A DNA stretch of 20,477 bases from an uncultured Clostridium sp. (GTDB taxonomy: Bacteria; Bacillota; Clostridia; TANB77; CAG-508). Below are positions 8,178 through 14,396 of this stretch, piece by piece (the stretch's first letter is position 1; every line of letters starts with the position of its first letter). The notes beneath the pieces were generated by a model. That model saw only the letters and a list, made by a program, of their open reading frames with translations. It was not told the origin of the DNA and did not search any database. Location: contig URWN01000024.1 in assembly GCA_900551615.1 (NCBI GenBank), forward strand, positions 1 through 20,477. Direction: 5' to 3'. The position numbers and the translations under genes were made by a program.

Positions 8178-8228
8178 AAGAAGAACTCTAACCTAGCAAA
8201 TGCTGATTAGAGTTCTTCTTGTTTGATT
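8178..8228 (+). terminator. Hairpin terminator after the 80-aa gene
   Basis: A perfect 14-bp inverted repeat, AAGAAGAACTCTAA (8178-8191) and TTAGAGTTCTTCTT (8207-8220), with a 15-base loop. The T-rich tail is interrupted (GTTTGATTT), so termination relies mainly on the stem. Confidence 0.75.
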
Positions 8229-8256
8229 TGCAATTTACATAAAAATATGTTATACT
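8228..8256 (+). promoter_or_regulatory. Sigma-A promoter for the 192-aa / 50-aa gene pair
   Basis: -35 TTGCAA (8228-8233), a 17-base spacer, and -10 TATACT (8251-8256) preceded by TG at 8248-8249, an extended -10. It lies just after the preceding terminator and leaves a 5' leader of roughly 75 bases that contains the hairpin at 8300-8320. Confidence 0.65.
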
Positions 8257-8299
8257 TTATAAGTATTGATTTTAGAAACCAAAAAGTAAAACAGATAAC

Positions 8300-8336
8300 T
8301 TGGAGGTTTCAAACCTCCAAATGACTTTAAGGAGGT
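8300..8336 (+). promoter_or_regulatory. 5' leader hairpin with competing Shine-Dalgarno pairings
   Basis: TTGGAGGTTT (8300-8309) and AAACCTCCAA (8311-8320) form a perfect inverted repeat just upstream of the real ribosome binding site GGAGGT (8331-8336). The ACCTCC inside the second arm (8313-8318) can pair with the GGAGGT of the first arm or, alternatively, with the real GGAGGT 12 bases further on. The two pairings exclude each other, so the leader could switch translation of the 192-aa gene on or off. The alternative pairing is seen in sequence; function is inferred. Confidence 0.5.
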
Positions 8337-8340
8337 AGCA

Positions 8341-8919
8341 ATGTCTAAAAGAAAGAAAAATTCAGGAAACTTAAAAAAACAAACTAAAGTAAAAAAAGAA
8401 ATTTTGCAATTAGAAGATTGTTCAAAAAATGATGAATGTGGTGTTTCATCGGTTGATGAAATAAAAGTAATTGTTTTCTATAATGGTCCAAATTACAAAG
8501 TGAAAATTTCAATTCCTAAACGGAGCATAACCAAGAAGATACTAAAAGTTCAAAATAGTAAGTTTGATTTATATATTCGATTTGAAGATACTGATTATAG
8601 TAAATCAGGAGGACACCTTTATATAGAACTAAAGGGAAGATACAAATTGGATGATAGATTAAAAAAGCCAAATGAATGTAATGAAGTAAAACTTGGAATT
8701 AGTTCTAAAAGATATCATGGTAATATTGTATTGCAACCAGATTTTTTTATTCCAGAGAATTGGTCTTCATCAGTTGATTCAAAGGAAGATGAAATTGCAT
8801 TTAGACATTATAAGAGTGATATTAGGAAAATGGGAATAAATGCAAGTAATTATACTAATTATGAGAAAAGCAATGTTTATCGACCATTTCAGGGGGGAGA
8901 TTGTACAGGAGGAAAATAG
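8341..8919 (+). CDS. Hypothetical 192-aa protein with basic N-terminus
   Basis: Not recognised. The first 20 residues are strongly basic (MSKRKKNSGNLKKQTKVKKE) and probably disordered. Residues 40-110 have an alternating beta pattern (IKVIVFYNGPNYKVKISIP, FDLYIRFEDTDY, LYIELKGRY), suggesting a beta-sandwich or small barrel. The C-terminus ends in the glycine-rich YRPFQGGDCTGGK. There is no signal peptide or membrane segment. The start has an ideal GGAGGT 4 bases upstream of ATG, behind a promoter and a leader hairpin. It is followed after 1 base by a 50-aa gene, so the two probably work together. A nucleic-acid-binding role is conceivable from the basic tail but is only a guess. Confidence 0.7.
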   Translation: MSKRKKNSGNLKKQTKVKKEILQLEDCSKNDECGVSSVDEIKVIVFYNGPNYKVKISIPKRSITKKILKVQNSKFDLYIRFEDTDYSKSGGHLYIELKGRYKLDDRLKKPNECNEVKLGISSKRYHGNIVLQPDFFIPENWSSSVDSKEDEIAFRHYKSDIRKMGINASNYTNYEKSNVYRPFQGGDCTGGK

Positions 8920-8920
8920 T

Positions 8921-9073
8921 ATGGCATTTGAAGATTATAAAGATTTGGATTTAAAACCTGAAAAGGCAACAGAGGAAGAAATTGAACAACTTAGAAAAAA
9001 ATATGGAGTATCAGATTTTAATGATAGTTCAATGGCAAGAGAATTTCTTCGTAGACAAGAAGAACAAAATTAA
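8921..9073 (+). CDS. Hypothetical 50-aa protein
   Basis: A small acidic, helix-rich protein (EEEIEQLRKKYG, MAREFLRRQEEQN) with no recognised domain. The in-frame reading extends upstream to 8840, but ATG at 8921 is preferred: it has ACAGGAGG 7 bases upstream and begins 1 base after the stop of the 192-aa gene, a typical coupled arrangement. Partner of that gene by position; function unknown. Confidence 0.6.
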   Translation: MAFEDYKDLDLKPEKATEEEIEQLRKKYGVSDFNDSSMAREFLRRQEEQN

Positions 9074-9112
9074 AGAAAACTATTTAAGTTATATCAGATA
9101 TTGAGTGAATGG

Positions 9113-9153
9113 AAGAAGGAGATTATCATGGCGATAATTTCCTTCTTTTTTTA
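9113..9153 (+). terminator. Strong intrinsic terminator
   Basis: The stem pairs 9113-9127 with 9133-9147 (15 bp with one G-T wobble) around the 5-base loop ATGGC and ends in a run of seven T residues (9146-9152). It closes the 192-aa/50-aa unit. Confidence 0.85.
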
Positions 9154-9218
9154 TTTTAAATTTTTCTCAACTTTGTTTTTGAATACTTATTTTTAAAAAT
9201 AAAGTAGGAGGTGAAAAG

Positions 9219-9311
9219 ATGAATAAAAAATTAGAAAAATTAAAAAAATATTTTGCTATATTCATGTTTTATGCTATAATGTTAAAAACAAGAAAGATAG
9301 TTAAGTACTAG
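9219..9311 (+). CDS. Possible 30-aa small membrane peptide
   Basis: A 31-codon frame behind a near-perfect AGGAGGT (9206-9212, 6 bases before ATG). The peptide has a basic start (MNKKLEKLKK), a short hydrophobic aromatic stretch (YFAIFMFYAIML) and a basic end (KTRKIVKY), like a small membrane-associated peptide. Against it, the frame overlaps a good promoter (9253-9280) for the next gene, so the reading may be accidental. It is the only coding candidate in the 304-base gap between 9073 and 9378; the rest of that gap holds the terminator and the promoter. Confidence 0.35.
   Translation: MNKKLEKLKKYFAIFMFYAIMLKTRKIVKY
9253..9280 (+). promoter_or_regulatory. Sigma-A promoter for the MmcQ-like gene and following genes
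   Basis: -35 TTGCTA (9253-9258), a 16-base spacer ending in TGC, and -10 TATAAT (9275-9280), that is an extended -10. It lies about 98 bases before the start of the gene at 9378. Confidence 0.6.
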
Positions 9312-9377
9312 AAGTCATAAAAGTCTTATATCATAGAAGGATTAAAATAAATAAAAATATATTAAAAGGATGTAGAT

Positions 9378-9704
9378 ATGAATAAAGAAGAAATAATAAA
9401 ATATTGTTTGACATTAGAGGATACATATAAAGACTGTCCATTTCCAAATGATTTTGAATCAGTAACAATGAAACATATTAAAAATAACAAATGGTTTGTT
9501 CTAATTATGAACGTTAATGATAAGTTATATATTAATGTAAAAACAAATCCAGATTATTCTGACATATTAAGAAATACTTATGATTATATAATACCTGCTT
9601 ATCACATGAACAAAGAACATTGGAATACGATTATTGTAGATGAAAAAGTGGACAAAACATTAGTAAAAGAATTGATAGAACAAAGTTATCAACTAACAAA
9701 ATAA
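9378..9704 (+). CDS. MmcQ/YjbR-like protein
   Basis: A 108-aa single-domain protein matching the MmcQ/YjbR family (double-wing, CyaY-like fold): the N-terminal ENxx-type helix followed by LTLEDTYKDCPFPNDFESVTMKH, the strand NNKWFVLIM, NDKLYINVKTNP, then PAYHMNKEHWNTIIVDEKVDKT and a final helix. The HMNKEHWNT segment is the most characteristic part. The family is often annotated as DNA-binding but has no firmly established function. It starts with AAAGGATG upstream and heads a unit that continues with three small membrane proteins; no link between them is evident. Confidence 0.8.
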   Translation: MNKEEIIKYCLTLEDTYKDCPFPNDFESVTMKHIKNNKWFVLIMNVNDKLYINVKTNPDYSDILRNTYDYIIPAYHMNKEHWNTIIVDEKVDKTLVKELIEQSYQLTK

Positions 9705-9735
9705 AAGCAAATAATAAGCAAAATAGGAGATTAAG

Positions 9736-10134
9736 GTGAACAAAAAAATTTTAGTATTAATTATAGTTATCTTTCTTTCTTTTATAATAGGTATAACTTT
9801 TTTTATGATAAATAATGGGTGGTATTTAAGAATATTTAAAAATACATACATAAAAGAAATTGATGGAAAAAAATACTTATGCATAGAATCATATAGCAAT
9901 AGATTAAGAAAAACAATTATTTATTATGAAGAATATAATACTTTTACATATAAAAAGACCGAAGAATATATAGAAGAATTTTATAATGATAATGGAAAGC
10001 TAGAATATAGAGAATATCATAGAGTACCACAAACAAATTCAGTAATATATTACTATGATAATAACGGAAATATTTCAGAAACAAAAACATATTCTGAAAA
10101 TGGTTCAATAGTTGATATGCAAGAAAATAATTGA
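9736..10134 (+). CDS. Membrane-anchored protein with YNDNGxL-type repeats
   Basis: A 132-aa protein starting with GTG after AGGAG. Residues 4-25 form an N-terminal membrane anchor (LVLIIVIFLSFIIGITFFMI). The rest is predicted outside the membrane and holds two or three repeats of the form FYNDNGKLEYREYH, YYYDNNGNISETKTYS and SENGSIVD. These resemble the short beta-hairpin repeats of MORN/YwqK-like proteins. The function is not known. It overlaps or abuts the next membrane gene, which supports co-expression. The codon use is as AT-rich as in its neighbours. Confidence 0.65.
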   Translation: MNKKILVLIIVIFLSFIIGITFFMINNGWYLRIFKNTYIKEIDGKKYLCIESYSNRLRKTIIYYEEYNTFTYKKTEEYIEEFYNDNGKLEYREYHRVPQTNSVIYYYDNNGNISETKTYSENGSIVDMQENN

Positions 10135-10178
10135 TAAATTGCAAATTAAGAGCAATATTTGAAAGTGAGTATAGTTTT

Positions 10179-10604
10179 ATGATAAAGAAAATATTTTTTA
10201 ATTTTATAAAAGTAGTATTAATAATTTTACCAATAATTGTTTTCTGCACAGATTTTATTAAGTCATTTTGGGGTCCGATATATAAATTAAATGTTAATTC
10301 TAGTAATATTACAGCTATTGAAGAAACATTACAGAAAGATAATATTGAAATTGAAAATCTAAATAATGTTATTAAAATTGAATTATGTGGGCAAGGATTA
10401 TGGGATTATGAAAGTTTGGATTTTTATTATAGTGATGGTAAAAGTAAATCTGTTAATTTATATACTACTGAACAACATTATTACATAGAAGAATATTTAT
10501 ATAATAATACATTTAACTATGATTATATATTTAAAATTTCTATATTTATAAGTTTGGCAACAATTGTTTTCACTATATATGTCGGTATAAGAAAGAAAAA
10601 ATAA
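10179..10604 (+). CDS. Hypothetical two-transmembrane protein
   Basis: 141 aa starting from ATG at 10179, which has a purine-rich GAAAGTGAG 9 bases upstream. An in-frame TTG at 10131 would overlap the previous gene and add 16 residues before the hydrophobic segment, so ATG is preferred. Transmembrane segments lie at about 5-27 (FFNFIKVVLIILPIIVFCTDF) and 114-136 near the C-terminus, which ends GIRKKK. The loop between is predicted extracytoplasmic and begins WGPIYKLN. No known domain. It is probably expressed with the membrane-anchored genes on either side. Confidence 0.6.
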   Translation: MIKKIFFNFIKVVLIILPIIVFCTDFIKSFWGPIYKLNVNSSNITAIEETLQKDNIEIENLNNVIKIELCGQGLWDYESLDFYYSDGKSKSVNLYTTEQHYYIEEYLYNNTFNYDYIFKISIFISLATIVFTIYVGIRKKK

Positions 10605-10625
10605 AGAAGGGAGTTTTTTAAAATT

Positions 10626-10853
10626 ATGAATAAATCAAATAAAGTTTTTGAAGTAATAATAATTGTATTGATTATTGCTTTAATAATAATGTCTATTTTA
10701 TACTTTGACATGAGAGCCAAAGCAAAGAAAAATTTAAATGACTTCTTGAATCAATGTGAAGTAACTTCTAATTTATATAAAGAATTAGATGAATTAAAAA
10801 ATAATGATAATAATTTAGATGGTAATTTCTTATTTTCAGAAGAGGGAAAATAA
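10626..10853 (+). CDS. Hypothetical small single-pass membrane protein
   Basis: 75 aa with one transmembrane segment at about 8-27 (FEVIIIVLIIALIIMSILYF) followed by a charged helical tail (MRAKAKKNLNDFLNQCEVTSNLYKELDEL). It starts behind GAAGGGAG with a long spacing of about 12 bases. It is followed by a hairpin terminator, so it is the last gene of the 9378-10853 unit. Function unknown. Confidence 0.6.
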   Translation: MNKSNKVFEVIIIVLIIALIIMSILYFDMRAKAKKNLNDFLNQCEVTSNLYKELDELKNNDNNLDGNFLFSEEGK

Positions 10854-10864
10854 ATATAAATAAT

Positions 10865-10900
10865 GAATAGTGAACAGAATTTTTTCTGTTCATTATTTGT
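10865..10900 (+). terminator. Hairpin terminator after the small membrane genes
   Basis: The 13-bp stem GAATAGTGAACAG (10865-10877) pairs with CTGTTCATTATTT (10886-10898), including two G-T wobbles. The loop is AATTTTTT. The T tail is short. Confidence 0.6.
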
Positions 10901-10934
10901 ATATAAAGAGAAAATTATAATAAAATAAAAAAGT

Positions 10935-10963
10935 TGTAACTATTTTAGCAAAAAAAGACACTA
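10935..10963 (+). promoter_or_regulatory. Possible ECF-type promoter before sigma gene 1
   Basis: TGTAAC (10935-10940) followed after 16 bases by GACACT, 52 bases before the start. The box resembles the TGTAAC/TGAAAC -35 element used by ECF sigma factors, and similar TGWWAC boxes precede the other two sigma genes here. Autoregulation is inferred. Confidence 0.35.
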
Positions 10964-10986
10964 TATTAGTAGGAGAGTAAAAAATA

Positions 10987-11469
10987 ATGGAAAGTGTAGA
11001 AGAAATATACAATAAGTATGCAAATGCAGTAAAAAAATACATATTTTGTATTACAAAAGATATAAATTTAGCAGAAGATATTATGCAAGAAACATTTATA
11101 GTTGCAATTAATCAAATAAATAAATTTCGAGGTGACTGTGAAATTTCTGTATGGTTATTTTCTATTGCAAAGAAAATTTTATATCAAAAAACAAAGAAAA
11201 ATAACAAAATTAAAACAGTTTCTATTGATGAATTAGAATTTGCAGATGATAAAATATTAGAAGAAGAATATATAAACAAAGATAACAAAATAAAATTATT
11301 TGAAGCTCTTCAAAAATTAGATGTTAATACTAGAGAGGTAATGTATTTAAGATTAGCTGGAGATTTAACATTTAAGGAAATTGGAAAAATATTAAACAAA
11401 ACTGAAAATTGGGCAAAGGTTACATTTTTTAGAGGAAAACAAAAAATAATAAAGGAGATAAGAGTATGA
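10987..11469 (+). CDS. ECF RNA polymerase sigma factor (module 1)
   Basis: A 160-aa ECF (group 4) sigma-70 factor. Region 2 lies at about 7-70: the -10 recognition helix and core-binding part include NLAEDIMQETFIVA (27-40) and KFRGDCEISVWLFSIAKK (46-63). Region 4 lies at about 103-157 and contains LDVNTREVMYLRLAGDLTFKEI and the -35 recognition helix NKTENWAKVTFFRGKQKI. It starts after GTAGGAGAG. The stop overlaps the start of the anti-sigma gene by 4 bases (ATGA), the classical arrangement that keeps the two proteins in proportion. It should be inactive until its membrane anti-sigma partner is inactivated by an envelope signal, by analogy with known pairs. Confidence 0.92.
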   Translation: MESVEEIYNKYANAVKKYIFCITKDINLAEDIMQETFIVAINQINKFRGDCEISVWLFSIAKKILYQKTKKNNKIKTVSIDELEFADDKILEEEYINKDNKIKLFEALQKLDVNTREVMYLRLAGDLTFKEIGKILNKTENWAKVTFFRGKQKIIKEIRV

Positions 11470-12071
11470 AAGAACTAAATTGTGAAGTTATAAAAGATTT
11501 GTTACCAAGTTATGCAGATAAAATAACTAGTGAGACAACAAATAAACTAGTGGAAGAACATTTAAAACATTGTAATAAATGCTCAAAAATATTAGAAGAC
11601 ATGAACAAAGAAATTGACGCAGTATTATTTAATCAAAATGAACAAATAGATTATTTAAGAGGGTTTAGAAAAGAAAAGAAGATAGCAATTATTAAAACTA
11701 TTTGTATTTTTATAATTATTATGTTAGTCCTATTTTTATTTTTCCAAGAAATAGTATCAAGATTTAATTTTGCTGTTGATATTAACAACCTTTATATTTC
11801 TTATAATGCAGAGGAAAAAATAGATGAAAATACAACTGAATTGCAGTTTAATGTTATAGATACAAAATATGATTTAAACTTTGAATATGACACATCAAAT
11901 GGAAAAGATATATATATTATGCCAGTTGGAAAATTTACTTATTTCACTAAGCCTAGTAGAACAATTTTTTCTTTTAATATAGATGAAAAGACTGAAAAAG
12001 TATTTTTAAAAGATAAAAAAGGTAATTTAAAAGAAATATGGAATAGGGATAATGGAATTTTAATAAAGTAA
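11466..12071 (+). CDS. Membrane anti-sigma factor with zinc-binding ZAS domain (module 1)
   Basis: A 201-aa partner of the preceding sigma factor. The cytoplasmic N-terminus is an anti-sigma zinc-finger domain (zf-HC2/ZAS): C6 and the signature H32-x3-C36-x2-C39 in EEHLKHCNKCSKIL. One transmembrane helix lies at about 73-95 (IAIIKTICIFIIIMLVLFLFF). Residues 96-201 form a beta-rich extracytoplasmic domain that is not recognised. The N-terminal domain is expected to bind the sigma factor and release it on envelope stress. It overlaps the sigma gene by 4 bases and is followed by an intrinsic terminator. Confidence 0.88.
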   Translation: MKELNCEVIKDLLPSYADKITSETTNKLVEEHLKHCNKCSKILEDMNKEIDAVLFNQNEQIDYLRGFRKEKKIAIIKTICIFIIIMLVLFLFFQEIVSRFNFAVDINNLYISYNAEEKIDENTTELQFNVIDTKYDLNFEYDTSNGKDIYIMPVGKFTYFTKPSRTIFSFNIDEKTEKVFLKDKKGNLKEIWNRDNGILIK

Positions 12072-12092
12072 AAAAGTATAAGTGTAAATATT

Positions 12093-12118
12093 GAGCCTCA
12101 AAGGCTCTTTTTATTTTA
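12093..12118 (+). terminator. Intrinsic terminator after module 1
   Basis: GAGCCT (12093-12098), loop CAA, AGGCTC (12102-12107), then a T-rich tail (TTTTTATTTT). Compact and typical. Confidence 0.88.
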
Positions 12119-12138
12119 TAAAAAATTTAATAAAAAAA

Positions 12139-12173
12139 TGTTACCTTTTTCAAAAAAATGGTAATATATAAAT
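12139..12173 (+). promoter_or_regulatory. Possible promoter before sigma gene 2
   Basis: TGTTAC (12139-12144), a 17-base gap, then TAATAT within GTAATATATAAAT (12161-12173). The latter is nearly identical to the matching element before sigma gene 3 (GTTATATATAAAT, 12 of 13 bases), where the upstream box is TGAAAC with the same 17-base gap. TTACC and GGTAA also form a short inverted repeat here. Confidence 0.4.
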
Positions 12174-12202
12174 AGATATCTAAAAAGGAGCTCTAAAGCA
12201 AA

Positions 12203-12761
12203 ATGAAAAATAAAAAAATAAAAGAATATATCATTAATGGAAAATTTGATATGGAAAAAATAATGAACGATTTCGCACGGATATATATTTATGATAATAA
12301 AAAATAGCGGATATTTATTTGATGATGAAGATATAGAAGAAATAGCATCAGATGTGTTTCTTGTAATATGGAAAAACAAAGAAAAATTAGACATTAATAA
12401 AGAAATTGCTCCATACATAGCAGGAATAACTAAAAAATTGATATTAAAAAGAAAAAACAATATCAAAAATAACAATGAAAATATTGAAGAATATGAAAAT
12501 TTATTATATGAAAAAAATAATGATATACATATTAAAATAGAAGAAAACGAAAAAATAAATATATTAACTAACGAACTAACAAAAATGAAAGAAGAAGATA
12601 AAAATATTTTTACATATTATTATTACCAATCAAAATCAATAAAAGATATATCAAGTTTATTAAAATTATCACAAATTAAAGTAAAATCAAGATTATCAAG
12701 AATACGAAAAAAATTAAAGAATGAATTAGAAAAAAGGGGGTATGGTTATGAAAGAAGATAA
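12203..12761 (+). pseudogene. ECF sigma factor gene broken by a one-base frameshift (module 2)
   Basis: The gene starts at ATG 12203 behind AAAGGAG and reads MKNKKIKEYIINGKFDMEKI...FAR, but in this frame it ends at a TAG at 12305-12307 after 34 codons. The adjacent frame (ATG at 12291, no ribosome binding site) carries the rest of an ECF sigma factor: region 2 with DEDIEEIASDVFLVIWKNKEKLD and AGITKKLILKRKNN, and region 4 with the C-terminal helix LSQIKVKSRLSRIRKKLKNEL. Removing one base at about 12281 joins both into a 185-residue protein reading FARYIFMIIKNSG across the junction, as intact relatives would. So there is a single +1 insertion. It may be a true pseudogene, an assembly error in the AT run, or recoded. 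The downstream anti-sigma-like gene overlaps its end by 14 bases and is intact. Confidence 0.8.
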
Positions 12762-13905
12762 AATAATAGAAAACATTATAAAAAAATCACAAATAAAAAT
12801 AGCTGTATCTGAATTTGCAAAGGAGAAAAAAGAAATGCCGAAAATAAATAAAATTTCAAAATATGTTGCAGCAGCGATTATAACATTAGGAATAGGAACA
12901 GGAATAGTATATGCAACAGGAACTGCTATTTATGATAAAATATGGAAACAACCTGAATCATATAAAGTATCTAATGAAATTACTGAAAAAGATAAAGAAA
13001 ATGCAATTAGTGAGGAAGATGCCAGAAAAAAAGCAGAAGAATATTTACGAAAAATAGGATTAGATGATGAAATAAATGGATTAAGACTAAATAAAAGTTG
13101 GCAAGAAAACGATATTACATGGAATATAGAATTTACAAAAGGATCAATGATTATAGATAGTAAAGGGAATTTTGAAAGTTTAAATATTCCATCATATAAT
13201 TATACAATTCCATATAACTATGGAATTACAAGAGAAGAAGCAAGAAAGACGGCAAAAGAATTATTAGCAAAATATAATCCAGAAAATAGTAATGATAAAT
13301 ACGAATTAGTATCACTTCATAGAAATATGGAAAATGATAAGGCTTCATATATTTGGTATGCAGATTTTTATAAAAAGTATGGTGAGTTATATAATATGTA
13401 TGAAAAAATATCAATCGGATGGATACCAACAATTAATGGATTATATAGTCTAAATATAGAAAACTCAAAATATGAAAATAATGAACAAATTATTACAAAA
13501 GAGGAAGCAATAAGAATTGCAACAGAAAGAGATAAAAAAATTGAAACAAGACATAATATATCAACTACCGAAGCACAAATTGGTATCGATAAAATGAATG
13601 CAGATGTTGTATATAGAGAGAAAGATATAGAAAATTACAATAAAGGAGCAATTAATTATGAATGTGATGAAAATGGAACATATAAAATAAAAGATAACGC
13701 AGAATTTTACAAAGTTGATAATCGTGTAAGAAAAGTTTGGGAAGTAAAGATTTTTTATGATTATTATAATGAATATTATCAAGAAAGATATGTTTATTAT
13801 GTTGATGCAACAACAGGAGAAATTATTGGTGGAAATAGCTGGAGTGGCTCAACTGAACAAGTAGCACAATTAATTGAAAGTCAATATAATCTTATAGAAA
13901 AATAA
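12748..13905 (+). CDS. Membrane protein with PepSY-like repeats, probable anti-sigma partner (module 2)
   Basis: 385 aa from ATG 12748; the ATG at 12742 is too close to the GGGGG ribosome binding site (12736-12740), whereas 12748 is 7 bases away. A short cytoplasmic part (1-38) begins MKEDKIIENIIKKSQIKIAV, a segment typical of clostridial proteins encoded next to ECF sigma genes. One transmembrane helix lies at about 39-57 (YVAAAIITLGIGTGIVYATG). The long outer part has PepSY-like units at about 87-147 (AISEEDARKKAEEYL... WNIEF), 159-238 (ITREEARKTAKELL) and 249-365 (ITKEEAIRIATE... VWEVKIF...YYVDATTGEIIGG). It overlaps the sigma gene by 14 bases and so is coupled to it. It probably senses envelope state and holds the sigma factor; that role is inferred, and the sigma gene here is frameshifted. 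Confidence 0.75.
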   Translation: MKEDKIIENIIKKSQIKIAVSEFAKEKKEMPKINKISKYVAAAIITLGIGTGIVYATGTAIYDKIWKQPESYKVSNEITEKDKENAISEEDARKKAEEYLRKIGLDDEINGLRLNKSWQENDITWNIEFTKGSMIIDSKGNFESLNIPSYNYTIPYNYGITREEARKTAKELLAKYNPENSNDKYELVSLHRNMENDKASYIWYADFYKKYGELYNMYEKISIGWIPTINGLYSLNIENSKYENNEQIITKEEAIRIATERDKKIETRHNISTTEAQIGIDKMNADVVYREKDIENYNKGAINYECDENGTYKIKDNAEFYKVDNRVRKVWEVKIFYDYYNEYYQERYVYYVDATTGEIIGGNSWSGSTEQVAQLIESQYNLIEK

Positions 13906-13967
13906 AAAGAAGTCCAGTATGAACTCTATTTTTTAGGGGGTATAGTTCAGTTTGGACTTCTTTTTTG
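13905..13967 (+). terminator. Intrinsic terminator after module 2
   Basis: AAAAGAAGTCCA (13905-13916) pairs perfectly with TGGACTTCTTTT (13953-13964), with an inner GAACT/AGTTC stem (13921-13925, 13944-13948) and a T run at 13961-13966. It starts at the last base of the stop codon. Confidence 0.85.
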
Positions 13968-14074
13968 ATAATAGAGTATGATACAATAAAAAATATTTAT
14001 ATAAAATTTAAAAACTAAAAGATGTAAATTTATATTTAAAAGATTAGAGTTATTAGATAAAAAGTATAAATATG

Positions 14075-14103
14075 TTGTTTGGAAATATTTTTTGTGTTAG
14101 AAT
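14075..14103 (+). promoter_or_regulatory. Sigma-A promoter for the zinc-ribbon gene
   Basis: -35 TTGTTT (14075-14080), a 17-base spacer, and -10 TAGAAT (14098-14103) with TG two bases before it (extended -10). It lies 57 bases before the start codon. The 13967-14074 stretch before it shows nothing else. Confidence 0.55.
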
Positions 14104-14160
14104 ATAAAAAACAATCATACTACTTTGAGAGAAAATATTGTAATTGGAGGTAATGATATA

Positions 14161-14364
14161 ATGGAAAAATGGAAATGTCCAAAATGTGGAAATGAAGAAT
14201 ATGAAAAGGACCAATTTCAGGCAACTGGAGGGAATTTTGCGAAAATTTTTGATGTTCAAAATAAGAAGTTTATAACAATTAGTTGTACCAAATGCGGATA
14301 CACTGAATTATACAAAACAGGAACAAGTGCAGCAATGAACATATTTGATTTTCTAATGAACTAG
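14161..14364 (+). CDS. Zinc-ribbon protein (DUF2082-type)
   Basis: 67 aa from ATG 14161, chosen because TTGGAGGT lies 9 bases upstream; the longer reading from 14125 begins with TTG and has no ribosome binding site. It is a compact zinc ribbon with two CxxC knuckles (CPKCGNEEY at the start, CTKCGYTELYK near residue 40) and the conserved link KDQFQATGGNFAKIFDVQNKKF. This matches the small 'zinc ribbon domain' family PF09855, predicted to bind nucleic acid; no function has been established to my knowledge. It is followed after 32 bases by the SanA-like gene, probably in one transcript. Confidence 0.82.
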   Translation: MEKWKCPKCGNEEYEKDQFQATGGNFAKIFDVQNKKFITISCTKCGYTELYKTGTSAAMNIFDFLMN

Positions 14365-14396
14365 GTACAAAATAAAAAAATATGGAGAAAAGATAT

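Noticed and set aside
8840..8920. Upstream extension of the 50-aa gene
   Set aside because: It lies wholly inside the 192-aa gene; the ribosome binding site points to ATG 8921.
10131..10178. TTG start giving a 157-aa version of the two-pass membrane protein
   Set aside because: The extension overlaps the previous gene, has no ribosome binding site and adds no conserved-looking sequence; ATG 10179 is better.
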